Below, one piece after another: positions 11,471 through 21,268 of a stretch of 64,000 nt of DNA. Source of the stretch: Photobacterium sp. Ph5 (GTDB taxonomy: Bacteria; Pseudomonadota; Gammaproteobacteria; Enterobacterales; Vibrionaceae); assembly GCF_022129445.1 (NCBI RefSeq), contig NZ_JADQAQ010000003.1, forward strand, positions 97,219 through 161,218, in the 5' to 3' direction. Numbering within the stretch: the first letter of the stretch is position 1; every line of letters starts with the position of its first letter. Position numbers and translations under genes: made by a program. The notes beneath the pieces were generated by a model. That model was not told the origin of the DNA and made no database searches. It saw nothing but the letters and a program-made list of their open reading frames with translations.

Positions 11471-11499
11471 TTGGAGTGGGTCGAGTTGCTCGGTATAAT
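11471..11499 (+). promoter_or_regulatory. Candidate sigma-70 promoter for ftsQAZ
   Basis: A perfect -10 TATAAT at 11494-11499 sits 17 bp after a weak -35 TTGGAG at 11471-11476. It lies downstream of the murC hairpin and about 95 bp before ftsQ, so it would give ftsQ-ftsA-ftsZ their own start after the terminator. No operator is obvious. Confidence 0.5.
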
Positions 11500-11593
11500 T
11501 GTTCAACTTTGCTTATTACATCTGAGATAGCTGGCAGCTAATTTATGCCTGTATGGTAAGGTTAAGCTGAATTGGTAAAGCGAAGAGTAAACA

Positions 11594-12379
11594 ATGACTG
11601 AAGAAGTCGTAGACCAAGAGCATACACATCCATCTCCCAAAAAGTGGTCACGCTGGGGTGGATTGGCGTTTTTCCTCTTTGTCATTGGTTTTACGGTTTG
11701 GTTATTCAGCGCAACAAAAAGCTGGATGACAGATACAAACCGTTTGCCCTTATCACAATTAGTGATTCAAGGACAATTGCATTATCTAACCAACGACAAT
11801 GTACGCCAGACTATATTAACAATTGATCATCTTGGCACCTTTATGACCCAAGATGTTAATACTATTCAGGCTCATGTAGAAGCACTGCCGTGGGTTGCTC
11901 ACGCAGCAGTACGAAAACAATGGCCTGATACGATAAAAGTTTTCATTGTAGAAAACCAACCAGTAGCGCAATGGGATCATAAGTATTTGGTTAATAAAGA
12001 TGGCCAAGTATTTAAAGCGCCTGCTGAGCAAGTTGCAGATTTAAACCTGACTAACCTATCTGGTCCAGAGGACAGTAGTGAAGAGGTATTAGCTGCACTG
12101 CGAGAAATGCGTCCCTTATTGAAAAACGCTGGCTTAAGTATCGCGTCATTATCATTAAATGAACGTCGAGCGTGGCGAATATTATTAACCAATGGCATTT
12201 CGCTTGACTTGGGTCGTGAGGCTCGAATGGAGCGTCTTAAGCGTTTTATCGAAATTTATCCAGAATTAGTAAAACTGAATAAACCGATAGAATATGTGGA
12301 TTTGCGTTATGATACTGGCGCAGCAGTGGGTTGGAAAACAATACCGGAACATGATGCTCATGTATCGGATACCAAATAA
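11594..12379 (+). CDS. ftsQ: Cell division protein FtsQ
   Basis: A 261-residue bitopic inner-membrane protein. A charged cytoplasmic tail of about 24 residues is followed by a single transmembrane helix at about 25-43, then a periplasmic POTRA domain (starting near LPLSQLVIQGQLHYL) and the beta domain containing WPDTIKVFIVENQPVAQW. In the family it scaffolds FtsL and FtsB at midcell. Length matches E. coli FtsQ (276 aa) closely. ftsA follows after 12 bases. Low sequence conservation is normal; the call is supported by the FtsQ core motif and position before ftsA. Confidence 0.94.
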   Translation: MTEEVVDQEHTHPSPKKWSRWGGLAFFLFVIGFTVWLFSATKSWMTDTNRLPLSQLVIQGQLHYLTNDNVRQTILTIDHLGTFMTQDVNTIQAHVEALPWVAHAAVRKQWPDTIKVFIVENQPVAQWDHKYLVNKDGQVFKAPAEQVADLNLTNLSGPEDSSEEVLAALREMRPLLKNAGLSIASLSLNERRAWRILLTNGISLDLGREARMERLKRFIEIYPELVKLNKPIEYVDLRYDTGAAVGWKTIPEHDAHVSDTK

Positions 12380-12391
12380 GAGCGTGTGTTA

Positions 12392-13648
12392 ATGACTAAG
12401 GCTGCAGATCAAAAACTTATCGTTGGTCTTGATATAGGCACATCCGAAGTTACGGCTTTGGTTGGGGAAGTGCTGCCTGATAACACAGTAAATGTTATCG
12501 GTATGGGAAGCAGTCCGTCACGCGGAATGGATAAAGGTGGGGTTAACGACCTTGAATCTGTTGTTAAATCAGTGCAACGTGCTGTTGATAAAGCTGAGTT
12601 AATGGCAGAATGCCAAATCAGTTCCGTGTACTTGTCGTTATCAGGTAAACATATTAGTTGCCAAACAGAAAATGGCATGGTGCCAATTTCTGAAAAAGAA
12701 GTGACACAAGACGACGTCGATAATGTTATTCATACGGCGAAGTCAGTAAAATTAAGCGATGAACAACGAACTTTACATGTAATTCCTCAGGAATTTGCTA
12801 TTGATTATCAAGAGGGAATTAAAAACCCTGTTGGTTTATCAGGGGTTCGTATGGAAGCCAGTGTTCATTTGATCACGTGTCACAATGACATGGCGAAAAA
12901 CATCGTTAAAGCAGTAGAGCGTTGTAACTTGAAAGTTGATCATCTGATTTTCTCAGGATTAGCATCAAGCTATGCTGTACTGACACCGGATGAGCGAGAG
13001 CTAGGCGTATGTGTTGTCGATATCGGCGGCGGAACGATGGATCTTGCTATTTGGTCTGGTGGTGCATTACGTCATGCGGCAGTAATTCCGTATGCGGGTA
13101 ATGTAGTAACCAGTGATATTGCTTATGCATTTGGTACACCGCCGGGTGACGCTGAAGAAATTAAAGTGAAATACGGCTGTGCACTGAGTGAATTGGTGAG
13201 TAAAGATGCCAAGGTTGATGTTCCAAGTGTCGGAGGTCGACCGTCTCGCAGTTTACAAAGCCAAACACTAGCAGAAGTGATAGAGCCTCGTTATAGCGAA
13301 TTGCTGGGGCTGGTTAATCAAAAGCTGTTAACAGTACAAGAACAGTTGCGTGAAGCGGGTGTTAAACACCACTTAGCCGCGGGCATCGTCCTAACCGGGG
13401 GCGCTGCACAAATGGAAGGTCTGACTGAATGTGCAGAACGGGTGTTCCGTCACCAAGTGCGTATAGGTCAACCTTTAGAGTTAAGTGGCTTAACTGATTA
13501 TGTTCAGGCCCCAACTTATGCAACTGCAGTAGGATTACTGCATTACGGAAAGGACAGTCAATCATTTGATGAAAGTGAGCTAGAACCTAAACGTTCAGTT
13601 ACTGGTTTATTTTCACGAATTAGTGGTTGGTTAAAAAAAGAATTTTAA
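12392..13648 (+). CDS. ftsA: Cell division actin-like ATPase FtsA
   Basis: A 418-residue actin-fold protein that tethers FtsZ filaments to the inner membrane. The phosphate-1 loop GLDIGTSEV is at residues 11-19, phosphate-2 CVVDIGGGTMDLA near 208-220, and the nucleotide loop VLTGGAAQMEG near 334. The C-terminal GWLKKEF is the amphipathic membrane-targeting helix. The ATG at 12392 gives an N-terminus matching the E. coli protein, in preference to an in-frame GTG six bases upstream. An AAGAG ribosome site lies about 10 bases ahead. ftsZ begins 32 bases downstream. Confidence 0.97.
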   Translation: MTKAADQKLIVGLDIGTSEVTALVGEVLPDNTVNVIGMGSSPSRGMDKGGVNDLESVVKSVQRAVDKAELMAECQISSVYLSLSGKHISCQTENGMVPISEKEVTQDDVDNVIHTAKSVKLSDEQRTLHVIPQEFAIDYQEGIKNPVGLSGVRMEASVHLITCHNDMAKNIVKAVERCNLKVDHLIFSGLASSYAVLTPDERELGVCVVDIGGGTMDLAIWSGGALRHAAVIPYAGNVVTSDIAYAFGTPPGDAEEIKVKYGCALSELVSKDAKVDVPSVGGRPSRSLQSQTLAEVIEPRYSELLGLVNQKLLTVQEQLREAGVKHHLAAGIVLTGGAAQMEGLTECAERVFRHQVRIGQPLELSGLTDYVQAPTYATAVGLLHYGKDSQSFDESELEPKRSVTGLFSRISGWLKKEF

Positions 13649-13680
13649 ACCTGATGCGAACAGGATAACGGAGAGAACAC

Positions 13681-14823
13681 ATGTTTGAACCGATGATGGA
13701 AATGTCTGATGAAGCGGTAATTAAGGTCATTGGCGTTGGCGGCGGCGGCGGTAATGCTGTCGATCACATGGTACGTGAATCTATCGAAGGCGTGCAGTTC
13801 ATTAGTGTTAACACTGATGCACAAGCACTACGTAAAACAAGCGTAAGTACAGTTATTCAAATCGGTGGTGATATCACTAAAGGTTTGGGTGCGGGCGCTA
13901 ACCCACAAGTAGGTCGTGATTCTGCACTAGAAGACCGTGAAGCAATCAAAAAAGAGCTAGAAGGCTCTGATATGATCTTCATTGCTGCTGGTATGGGTGG
14001 TGGTACTGGTACTGGTGCTGCTCCAATCATTGCTGAAGTGGCAAAAGAGCTAGGTATTCTTACTGTGGCGGTGGTGACTAAACCATTTAGCTTTGAAGGT
14101 AAGAAGCGTATGGCTTTTGCTGAGCAAGGTATCGATGAGCTTTCAAAGCATGTTGATTCATTGATTACGATTCCAAACGAGAAGCTACTAAAAGTACTTG
14201 GTCGTGGTATCACATTGCTTGACGCTTTTGCTAAAGCAAACGACGTTCTTAAGAACGCTGTTCAAGGTATTGCTGAGCTAATCACACGCCCTGGTATGAT
14301 CAACGTCGACTTTGCTGACGTACGTACAGTAATGTCTGAGATGGGTCATGCAATGATGGGTAGCGGTGTTGCTTCTGGCGACGACCGTGCTGAAGAAGCG
14401 GCTGAAATGGCAATTTCTAGTCCACTACTAGAAGATATCGATCTAGCTGGTGCGCGTGGTGTTCTTGTTAACATCACTGCGGGTATGGATATGCGTCTAG
14501 ACGAATTCGAAACTGTGGGTAACACAGTGAAAGCATTCGCATCTGACAACGCAACTGTTGTTATCGGTACATCTTTAGATCCAGATATGACTGATGAACT
14601 ACGTGTAACAGTTGTTGCTACAGGTATTGGTAAAGAAGTAAAAGCGGATATTACGCTAGTGACTTCATCTAAGCCTGTACAAGCGACAGTAGCACAAGAA
14701 AAAACAGTTGTTGCTGAAGAAAAGACGGTAACGAATAATGATGGTCAAGCGACGGCGGCTAAGCCACAAGCGGATCATGATTACTTAGATATTCCTGCAT
14801 TTTTGCGTAAACAAGCTGATTAA
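13681..14823 (+). CDS. ftsZ: Tubulin-like division GTPase FtsZ
   Basis: A 380-residue cytoplasmic GTPase that polymerises into the Z ring. The tubulin signature GGGTGTG occupies residues 106-112, the same numbering as E. coli. The T7 synergy loop is in [11 protein letters not shown] near 207. A disordered linker precedes the conserved C-terminal peptide [14 protein letters not shown], which binds FtsA, ZipA and ZapD (zapD is also in this window). A GGAGAG ribosome site precedes the ATG. Codon use is strongly biased to GGT, CGT and CTA, as expected for high expression. Confidence 0.98.
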   Translation: MFEPMMEMSDEAVIKVIGVGGGGGNAVDHMVRESIEGVQFISVNTDAQALRKTSVSTVIQIGGDITKGLGAGANPQVGRDSALEDREAIKKELEGSDMIFIAAGMGGGTGTGAAPIIAEVAKELGILTVAVVTKPFSFEGKKRMAFAEQGIDELSKHVDSLITIPNEKLLKVLGRGITLLDAFAKANDVLKNAVQGIAELITRPGMINVDFADVRTVMSEMGHAMMGSGVASGDDRAEEAAEMAISSPLLEDIDLAGARGVLVNITAGMDMRLDEFETVGNTVKAFASDNATVVIGTSLDPDMTDELRVTVVATGIGKEVKADITLVTSSKPVQATVAQEKTVVAEEKTVTNNDGQATAAKPQADHDYLDIPAFLRKQAD

Positions 14824-14934
14824 TATCTATAGTTAATAGGTAATGCTGATTGGTTATATAAAAAAGCAATGACATTAAATATACCCATATTGAAATGTTA
14901 TGGTTTTTATAGCTAGATAATCAGTAACTTAGTG

Positions 14935-14968
14935 GTGCCTTTTTCGATAAGTTTAAAGGCACTTGTTT
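14935..14968 (+). terminator. Weak hairpin downstream of ftsZ
   Basis: Arms GTGCCTTT (14935-14942) and AAAGGCAC (14955-14962) form an 8-bp stem followed by TTGTTT. This may attenuate readthrough from ftsZ into lpxC. A second small inverted repeat, ACCCATT (15019-15025) with AATGGGT (15045-15051) and a TTTTATTT tail, lies between this and lpxC. Both are short, so function is uncertain. The rest of the 286-bp spacer shows no ORF. Confidence 0.4.
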
Positions 14969-15109
14969 AGCCTATTTCAAATTATTTTGGATATTTAGTA
15001 GCTTATGGTATTATTTATACCCATTTCACGTAATTGTAGTTGATAATGGGTTTTATTTAGCTTAGTTGCTTTATGACAAAAGTTTGTTTAACAGTTGAGA
15101 TATGAGCAG

Positions 15110-16027
15110 ATGATCAGACAACGTACACTTAAAAGCATTGTGCAAACGACTGGTGTGGGTCTCCACTCTGGACGTAAAGTGACGCTTATTCTGCGTCCTG
15201 CAGCCGCGAATACAGGCGTGATTTACCGCCGTACAGATTTAAATCCACCAGTGGATTTTCCTGCAAATGCAGACTCTGTGCGCGATACCATGCTATGTAC
15301 AGCTCTTGTTAATGAAGAGGGCGTGCGTATATCAACGGTTGAGCACTTGAATGCAGCACTAGCAGGTATGGGTATCGATAACGTGATTATCGAAGTGAAC
15401 GCACCAGAAATTCCAATTATGGATGGTAGCGCGAGCCCATTTATCTACCTGCTTCAATCTGCAGGTATTGAAACGTTGAATGCACCTAAGCGTTTTCTAC
15501 GAATCAAAAAGCCTGTTCGCATTGAAGATGGCGACAAGTGGGCGGAGCTCGTTCCTTATAACGGTTTCCGTCTAGATTTTGCTATCGAGTTTAACCACCC
15601 TGCGATTGAATCAGATCAGCAGCGTCTAGTGTTAGATTTTTCAAGTAAGTCTTTTGTTAAAAATATCAGCCGCGCTCGAACCTTTGGTTTCATGCGTGAT
15701 ATCGAATACTTACAATCACAAAACTTATGTTTAGGTGGTAGTTTCGATAATGCTATTGTACTGGACGATTATCGTATTCTGAATGATGACGGTTTGCGTT
15801 TTGATAATGAGTTAGTCACTCACAAAGTATTAGATGCCATTGGTGATCTCTACATGTGTGGACATAATATCATTGGTGAGATGCGTGCTTATAAATCAGG
15901 ACATGCGTTAAACAACCAATTATTACGTGCAGTATTAGCTGATCAAGAAGCCTATGAATGGTCAACGTTCGAAGATGAGCAGCAGGTACCGGTTACTTTT
16001 GCTCAACCTGGAATGGTTCTCGCTTAA
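15110..16027 (+). CDS. lpxC: UDP-3-O-acyl-GlcNAc deacetylase (lipid A synthesis)
   Basis: A 305-residue cytoplasmic zinc amidase that catalyses the committed step of lipid A synthesis. Zinc ligand His79 lies in [10 protein letters not shown], and the other ligands are in [11 protein letters not shown] near 238-242, with the catalytic His in SGHALNNQL near 265. The ATG at 15110 gives MIRQRTLK and exactly the E. coli length; an in-frame TTG fifteen bases upstream is not preferred. The tail GMVLA is the kind of C-terminus that FtsH recognises in E. coli, which suggests but does not prove regulated turnover. A strong bidirectional terminator follows. Confidence 0.97.
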   Translation: MIRQRTLKSIVQTTGVGLHSGRKVTLILRPAAANTGVIYRRTDLNPPVDFPANADSVRDTMLCTALVNEEGVRISTVEHLNAALAGMGIDNVIIEVNAPEIPIMDGSASPFIYLLQSAGIETLNAPKRFLRIKKPVRIEDGDKWAELVPYNGFRLDFAIEFNHPAIESDQQRLVLDFSSKSFVKNISRARTFGFMRDIEYLQSQNLCLGGSFDNAIVLDDYRILNDDGLRFDNELVTHKVLDAIGDLYMCGHNIIGEMRAYKSGHALNNQLLRAVLADQEAYEWSTFEDEQQVPVTFAQPGMVLA

Positions 16028-16047
16028 TACCAAATGCGAAAAGAATT

Positions 16048-16079
16048 AAAAAACGCCGAGCAGTTGCTCGGCGTTTTTG
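16048..16079 (+). terminator. Bidirectional terminator between lpxC and dciA
   Basis: A GC-rich stem, ACGCCGAGCA with TGCTCGGCGT, is flanked by A-run and T-run on either side (AAAAAA before, TTTTT after). It can terminate lpxC on the + strand and the convergent dciA on the - strand. Confidence 0.9.
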
Positions 16080-16098
16080 TATCTGGATTTTATTGGCA

Positions 16099-16557
16099 TT
16101 AGTGTTTTTTCTTTTGTGCCAATAGAGCAAGACGCTCTAAGCGTTTCTTAACTTTATCCGGCGCAGTCGCTGCCGTCGCTAAGAGGTGTTGAGCCGCAAC
16201 CTCAGTGATCGGCTTTTGCACAATATCTGGTATTTTATCTTGTTTCTGTTTCTTTACTGACGCAAGAGAAGGGTTCACTTTGATTTCAATATCCTGCAAT
16301 TTAGGTAACAGCTTTTCTCGCAATTTCATCATCAGAGTATGGCGTTCGTAATTAAGACGCATCGACCATGCTGCTGATTCAGTCTCAATGATCAAAATTC
16401 CATGACGATAATTACTCACACGGCAATGCTCAGCACAATTAACATGTTGCTTTACTGCAGTATTTAACTGGCTTAAAGCGATAGCTCGCTGTTGGATATT
16501 ATTAAGCCCAGTTTCCTCTAAAAGATCCCCGGTAGTTTGGGGACGGCGATCTCTCAT
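16099..16557 (-). CDS. dciA: DciA-family DnaB helicase operator/loader (DUF721)
   Basis: A 152-residue cytoplasmic protein of the DUF721 family. The N-terminal half has the KH-like core, with the family pattern around HCRVSNYRHGILIIETESAA and W-x-MRLNYERHTLM. The C-terminal half is Lys-rich and probably disordered. In Vibrio this family (DciA) loads the replicative helicase DnaB in species lacking DnaC/DnaI. It is divergent from secA and convergent with lpxC, the same neighbourhood as in Vibrio cholerae as I recall it. In E. coli the equivalent spot carries secM instead. Function is inferred from family membership. Confidence 0.85.
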   Translation of the reverse strand: MRDRRPQTTGDLLEETGLNNIQQRAIALSQLNTAVKQHVNCAEHCRVSNYRHGILIIETESAAWSMRLNYERHTLMMKLREKLLPKLQDIEIKVNPSLASVKKQKQDKIPDIVQKPITEVAAQHLLATAATAPDKVKKRLERLALLAQKKKH

Positions 16558-16807
16558 CGTCTGTGATCCTAAGTAATGTTATAGCCCAAAGTTAAAAAAT
16601 TGCGGATATGATCCTAATTTTACGAATATAAAAAGTGTTGAGCCTGCTTTTCCCATAGGCGATGACACTAATATGACTTATTATATCACTCATATAGGTT
16701 AATATATCTTGAAAGATGTACCTGCAAGTGTTGTTACTGCCACCGTCGTATTTAAGCGTTAAATTGCTATCTCGTTTTATTTGGTGATGGTTATTAATGA
16801 AGACCCC

Positions 16808-16836
16808 TTGAAAAGTTGTTTTCATGACACAATATT
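16808..16836 (+). promoter_or_regulatory. Candidate secA promoter in the dciA-secA spacer
   Basis: TTGAAA (16808-16813) and AATATT (16831-16836) are spaced 17 bp; an alternative -10 TAGTAT overlaps at 16836-16841. The dciA-secA divergent spacer is 429 bp and otherwise AT-rich. A 77-codon minus-strand reading frame in it has no ribosome site and is not called. A small + strand ORF follows this promoter. Confidence 0.35.
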
Positions 16837-16839
16837 AGT

Positions 16840-16965
16840 ATGACACAGTTTCAGGATTATCCTCTTAGTCACCATTGTGGCGATTCTAGTGGGACAGGGA
16901 TTGCTTACGGTCCCCCAGAGAATGAAACCAGATTAAGCGATTCAGCAATAGATACGCTGATATAA
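16840..16965 (+). CDS. Small leader ORF immediately upstream of secA (hypothetical)
   Basis: A 41-codon ORF starts at ATG 16840 and ends TAA 16965, 21 bases before secA. I do not recognise the product. It is polar, with no signal peptide or membrane segment. Residues 20-25 read GIAYGP, which matches only the GI-x-x-GP spacing of the E. coli SecM arrest motif (GIRAGP); the essential Arg and upstream Phe/Trp of SecM are missing. It occupies the position of secM in E. coli. No good Shine-Dalgarno precedes it, and the best promoter guess starts transcription near its ATG, so it may not be translated. Confidence 0.25.
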   Translation: MTQFQDYPLSHHCGDSSGTGIAYGPPENETRLSDSAIDTLI

Positions 16966-16986
16966 CAAAGAGAAAACGGCATCGCC

Positions 16987-19719
16987 ATGTTATCAAAACT
17001 ACTGACTAAAGTTATCGGTAGCCGTAACGACCGCACTCTGCGTCGTATGCGCAAAATTGTTGATCAAATCAATAAGCTAGAACCTCAATTTGAAAGCCTG
17101 CAAGATCATGAGCTGCAAGCAAAAACAGCTGAATTTCGTGAGCGTTTAGATCAAGGCGAAACGCTAGATCAACTACTACCAGAAGCCTTCGCGACCGTTC
17201 GTGAAGCATCCAAGCGTATTTACGGTATGCGCCACTTCGATGTCCAGCTGCTTGGCGGTATGGTATTGAATGATTGTAAAATTGCAGAAATGCGTACCGG
17301 TGAAGGTAAAACTCTTACTGCAACTCTTCCTTCATACTTAAATGCTTTAACAGGTAAAGGCGTTCATATCGTAACCGTGAACGATTACCTAGCTGCACGT
17401 GATGCCGAAACTAACCGTGAGTTATTTGAATTTCTCGGCATGACTGTAGGTGTAAACGTACCTAATATGTCACCACCTGCGAAAAAAGAAGCATATGCAG
17501 CAGATGTTCTTTACGGAACGAATAACGAATTTGGCTTTGACTACTTACGCGATAACATGGCATTCCGCCCAGAAGATCGTGTTCAACGCGAACGTTTCTT
17601 CGCAGTAGTCGATGAAGTTGACTCCATCTTAATTGATGAAGCACGTACTCCATTGATCATTTCAGGTCCAGCTGAAGACAGCTCTGAAATGTACATCAAA
17701 ATCAACGCATTAATTCCTCAGCTTGTTCGTCAAGATAAAGAAGATAGTGAAGAGTACCGTGGTGAAGGTCACTACACCGTTGATGAAAAATCGAAGCAAG
17801 CTTACCTTACTGAAAATGGTCAGGAGTTTGTTGAAGAGCTATTGATTAAAAATGGCTTAATGGAAGAGCACGATACCTTGTACTCTCCAGCAAATATCAG
17901 CTTATTGCATCACGTCAATGCGGGTTTACGTGGTCACGTATTGTTTGAAAAAGACGTTGATTACATCGTTCAAGATGACGAAGTGATCATCGTTGATGAA
18001 CACACTGGTCGTACAATGCCAGGTCGTCGTTGGTCTGAAGGTCTTCACCAAGCTGTTGAAGCGAAAGAAGGCGTGAAGATCCAAAACGAGAACCAAACGC
18101 TAGCATCTATTACCTTCCAGAACTACTTCCGTTTGTACGATAAGCTTTCTGGTATGACAGGTACAGCTGACACTGAAGCGTTTGAATTCCAGTCTATTTA
18201 CGGTCTAGATACGGTTGTTCTACCAACTAACCGCCCAATGGCACGTATCGATAACGGTGACTTGGTTTATATGACAGAAACTGAGAAGTTTGCTGCGATT
18301 AGCCTAGACATTAAAGAGCGTGTACAAAATGGTCAGCCTTGTTTGGTGGGTACGGTATCGATTGAAAAATCTGAGTTACTGTCTAATGCACTTAAGAAAG
18401 AAGGCATTAAGCACAACGTACTAAACGCTAAATTCCACGAAAAAGAAGCAGATATTATCGCAGAAGCCGGTGCGCCAGGTGCGGTAACTATCGCAACTAA
18501 CATGGCCGGTCGTGGTACCGATATCATGCTTGGTGGTTCGTGGAAGACTGACGTTGAAAAGCTAGATAACCCAACTGAAGATCAAATCGCAAAGATCAAA
18601 GCGAAATGGCAAGAAAAGCATGATGCAGTATTAGCATCAGGTGGCTTGCATATTATTGGTACTGAACGTCATGAATCTCGTCGTATCGATAACCAGTTAC
18701 GTGGTCGTGCGGGTCGTCAAGGTGATGCTGGTTCTTCTCGTTTCTACCTATCTATGGAAGATGGCTTAATGCGTATCTTCGCTTCAGATCGTGTTTCCGG
18801 CATGATGAAGAAATTAGGTATGGAAGAAGGCGAAGCGATTGAGCATCCTTGGGTATCTAAGGCTATCGAAAACGCACAGCGTAAAGTTGAAGGTCGTAAC
18901 TTTGACATTCGTAAGCAATTGCTTGAGTTTGATGATGTTGCTAACGATCAGCGTAAAGTTGTTTACGAATTACGTGATGAATTAATGCATGCTGAAGATA
19001 TCAGCGAAATGATTGAGCACAACCGTGAAGACGTGCTAAATGCATTAATGGATAGCTACATTCCACCACAATCACTTGAAGAAATGTGGGATATCGAAGG
19101 GTTAGAAACACGCCTGAAAGATGATTACGATCTTGAGCTACCGATTCAACACTGGCTTGATACAGAAGATAAACTTTACGAAGAAGCACTTCGTGAGCGC
19201 ATTGTAGAAAAAGCGCTGGAAGTTTACCGTGAGAAAGAATCGGTTGTTGGTGCTGAAGTGCTACGTAACTTCGAGAAAACAGTGATGCTACAGAACCTTG
19301 ATACGCTATGGAAAGAACACCTAGCGGCAATGGATCACCTGCGTCAAGGTATTCACCTACGTGGTTACGCACAAAAGAACCCTAAACAGGAATACAAGCG
19401 TGAATCGTTTGAACTGTTTGAAGAAATGCTAGATAACTTGAAGAGTGATGTTGTTGCTATCTTAAGTAAGGTACGTGTACAGCAGCAGGAAGAAGTTGAT
19501 CGCATGGAAGAAGAGCGTCGTCAAATGGCTGAAATGCTAGCTCGTCGTCAACAGTTCCAGCATCAAAGTGCAGAAAACCAAATTGCTGATGAATCATCAG
19601 AAGAAGAGGCTGAAGCTCAAGGTACTTACGAGCGCGAAGAGCGTAAAGTAGGTCGTAATGAGCCTTGTCCTTGTGGTTCTGGTAAGAAGTACAAGCAATG
19701 TCACGGTAAGATCAACTAA
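16987..19719 (+). CDS. secA: Preprotein translocase motor ATPase SecA
   Basis: A 910-residue ATPase that drives secretory preproteins through SecYEG. Walker A GEGKT starts at residue 105, the DEAD-type Walker B is in [15 protein letters not shown] near 209, and the second nucleotide domain contains [10 protein letters not shown] near 505. The C-terminal linker ends in a zinc-binding tail with Cys894, Cys896, Cys905 and His906, which binds SecB. No clear Shine-Dalgarno sits in the last 12 bases before the ATG, so initiation could depend on the small upstream ORF or leader structure, as in E. coli secM-secA. Codon bias indicates high expression. Confidence 0.98.
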   Translation: MLSKLLTKVIGSRNDRTLRRMRKIVDQINKLEPQFESLQDHELQAKTAEFRERLDQGETLDQLLPEAFATVREASKRIYGMRHFDVQLLGGMVLNDCKIAEMRTGEGKTLTATLPSYLNALTGKGVHIVTVNDYLAARDAETNRELFEFLGMTVGVNVPNMSPPAKKEAYAADVLYGTNNEFGFDYLRDNMAFRPEDRVQRERFFAVVDEVDSILIDEARTPLIISGPAEDSSEMYIKINALIPQLVRQDKEDSEEYRGEGHYTVDEKSKQAYLTENGQEFVEELLIKNGLMEEHDTLYSPANISLLHHVNAGLRGHVLFEKDVDYIVQDDEVIIVDEHTGRTMPGRRWSEGLHQAVEAKEGVKIQNENQTLASITFQNYFRLYDKLSGMTGTADTEAFEFQSIYGLDTVVLPTNRPMARIDNGDLVYMTETEKFAAISLDIKERVQNGQPCLVGTVSIEKSELLSNALKKEGIKHNVLNAKFHEKEADIIAEAGAPGAVTIATNMAGRGTDIMLGGSWKTDVEKLDNPTEDQIAKIKAKWQEKHDAVLASGGLHIIGTERHESRRIDNQLRGRAGRQGDAGSSRFYLSMEDGLMRIFASDRVSGMMKKLGMEEGEAIEHPWVSKAIENAQRKVEGRNFDIRKQLLEFDDVANDQRKVVYELRDELMHAEDISEMIEHNREDVLNALMDSYIPPQSLEEMWDIEGLETRLKDDYDLELPIQHWLDTEDKLYEEALRERIVEKALEVYREKESVVGAEVLRNFEKTVMLQNLDTLWKEHLAAMDHLRQGIHLRGYAQKNPKQEYKRESFELFEEMLDNLKSDVVAILSKVRVQQQEEVDRMEEERRQMAEMLARRQQFQHQSAENQIADESSEEEAEAQGTYEREERKVGRNEPCPCGSGKKYKQCHGKIN

Positions 19720-19741
19720 GATTGTTCTTATTGTAGATACT

Positions 19742-19770
19742 AAAAAAGTCGCTCTAGGGCGACTTTTTTA
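19742..19770 (+). terminator. Bidirectional terminator between secA and mutT
   Basis: AAAAAAGTCGC (19742-19752) pairs with GCGACTTTTTT (19759-19769), with a six-base loop. The A-run and T-run make it work in both directions for convergent secA and mutT. Confidence 0.9.
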
Positions 19771-19825
19771 TTGGCTGAAAATCAAGGCTAATGATGTAGA
19801 TTCTAGTGGATCTTCAGCTAATTTA

Positions 19826-20230
19826 TTAAGCGAAAGACTGCTGTATTTTATCGAGTACAGATTTATTAGCATCAGGGAAAGGGTAATCAGCAAGTGCATT
19901 GATAGCGACCCACTCACCCGGTTGACCTTCTTTACCAAAGGCTTCGCCATCAAATTGATGGATCAGAAAGAAATCAAACTTTAGTGATTTATCTGAATAA
20001 TCATGAGCAAGGGCAATAAAAGGCTCAACGTCAGTAGCATGAATACCGACTTCTTCTTGCAATTCACGGATCACCGCTTGCTTTGCTGTTTCACCTGTTT
20101 CTACTTTTCCGCCAGCAAACTCCCATAAGCCACCTTGATGCGCTTTATCAGCGCGGCGGGTAATGAAAATATGCTTTTTCTCTGCATCTAAAATAATGCC
20201 TGCCGCAATCCAAACTTGCTTTTTATCCAT
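19826..20230 (-). CDS. mutT: 8-oxo-dGTP diphosphatase MutT (Nudix)
   Basis: A 134-residue Nudix hydrolase that removes 8-oxo-dGTP from the nucleotide pool and so prevents A:T to C:G transversions. The Nudix box is complete at about residues 41-63 (GGKVETGE then RELQEEVGI). The start MDKKQVWIAAGII matches the E. coli protein (129 aa) and lies at 20230. A longer in-frame extension overlaps yacG and has no support. It is the last gene of the minus-strand pil-coaE-zapD-yacG-mutT run, four bases after yacG. Confidence 0.93.
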   Translation of the reverse strand: MDKKQVWIAAGIILDAEKKHIFITRRADKAHQGGLWEFAGGKVETGETAKQAVIRELQEEVGIHATDVEPFIALAHDYSDKSLKFDFFLIHQFDGEAFGKEGQPGEWVAINALADYPFPDANKSVLDKIQQSFA

Positions 20231-20234
20231 ACTG

Positions 20235-20450
20235 TTAATAACCCATATTTTCAGACCAGCCATCTGAATCTGATAGATCTGGTGCGCCTGGAATAGATTT
20301 TTCTTCTTCCGCCCATTCGCCAAGATCGATTAATTGGCAGCGTTTACAGCAAAAAGGACGAAATGGACTCTGCTCACCCCAAACCACTTCAGTTTTACAG
20401 GTAGGACACTTTACGACAGTAATATTGGTATTGGTTGTTGATTGAGACAC
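20235..20450 (-). CDS. yacG: DNA gyrase inhibitor / zinc protein YacG
   Basis: A 71-residue zinc-finger protein with ligands in CPTC near residues 15-18 and in FCCKRC near 34-38, followed by the conserved [10 protein letters not shown]. In E. coli YacG binds GyrB and inhibits gyrase; that role here is by homology. The start codon is GTG (the complement of CAC at 20448-20450), giving MSQSTT. It lies seven bases after zapD. The acidic C-terminal tail is typical of the family. Confidence 0.92.
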   Translation of the reverse strand: MSQSTTNTNITVVKCPTCKTEVVWGEQSPFRPFCCKRCQLIDLGEWAEEEKSIPGAPDLSDSDGWSENMGY

Positions 20451-20457
20451 AAAAACC

Positions 20458-21204
20458 TCAGCAAATGGCTAATTTAAATTCAATATCGCTTGCGACAGGA
20501 TCCCCTTCCACAAAAGGAGAAAAACGAATAGCAAAGCGACTACGATGTCCCGATATCATAGGATAAACGCCATCTTTAGCGCAAATTTCTAGCCGTAATA
20601 AACAGGCATCTTCAGCGTCATACTGAAAGAAGCCATTACGTGCATGATAGGTTTTATATTGTGCGCTTTCTCGGGTTAACTTCAACCAGAGATTAAGTGC
20701 TTCATTAAGCTCAGAAAGCTCATGCAGCCAGCCTTTCATTGCCTGTTGTTTATGCTCATCGCTAAGGTGCAGCCAGTGATGCAATGAGGGGAGATCAAAA
20801 CAACAACTACCGCCAGGGATGGAAAATCGTTGTTTTATGCTGGAAAGAAAACGATCTTCTCGTAAGTTCTGTCCTAAACGAGGAGATGAAATTAACGCTT
20901 TATGCGCTTGCTCCATCGAATCGATCATTTGTTGCAATGCATACTCGTCAACACCATCAATGTTTAACCAATTCATCAGTTGCTGACGTTGTTTCTCGAT
21001 ATCTTTGGCAAGGTCGGTTTTAACTTGTACTTGGTCTAAGATCTCAAGCAAATCAAAAAGGGCATGGAAGAATATTTTATATTGCCAAGGATCATTTTGG
21101 TTGCTGCTGTGATGCATTTGTCGCAAGAGATAATCAAGGCGTAAATAAATACGGACTTTTTCTGTCAAAGGGTGTTCATAGCGCGTCATTTGCGTAGCTT
21201 GCAT
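20458..21204 (-). CDS. zapD: Z-ring associated protein ZapD
   Basis: A 248-residue cytoplasmic protein that bundles FtsZ filaments by binding the FtsZ C-terminal peptide. The N-terminal [19 protein letters not shown] and internal [14 protein letters not shown] regions match the family (formerly DUF1342/YacF). Length is equal to E. coli ZapD (247 aa). The gene is between coaE and yacG, as in many gammaproteobacteria, and its partner ftsZ is encoded 6 kb away. Confidence 0.93.
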   Translation of the reverse strand: MQATQMTRYEHPLTEKVRIYLRLDYLLRQMHHSSNQNDPWQYKIFFHALFDLLEILDQVQVKTDLAKDIEKQRQQLMNWLNIDGVDEYALQQMIDSMEQAHKALISSPRLGQNLREDRFLSSIKQRFSIPGGSCCFDLPSLHHWLHLSDEHKQQAMKGWLHELSELNEALNLWLKLTRESAQYKTYHARNGFFQYDAEDACLLRLEICAKDGVYPMISGHRSRFAIRFSPFVEGDPVASDIEFKLAIC

Positions 21205-21268
21205 AAGGGGAATACCAAACAGGAACCAAGATCGAAGTAAGAATTATCATATCTAAGACAGTATTTTA

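Noticed and set aside
15019..15055. Dispersed repeat element before lpxC (TACCCATTTCACG-like segment)
   Set aside because: Only short similar strings (ATACCCAT, ATACCAAT) recur in other spacers of the window; too short to call a repeat family without a genome search.
16592..16825. 77-codon minus-strand ORF in the dciA-secA spacer
   Set aside because: No ribosome site, AT-rich and low-complexity composition, no recognisable domain or membrane signal.
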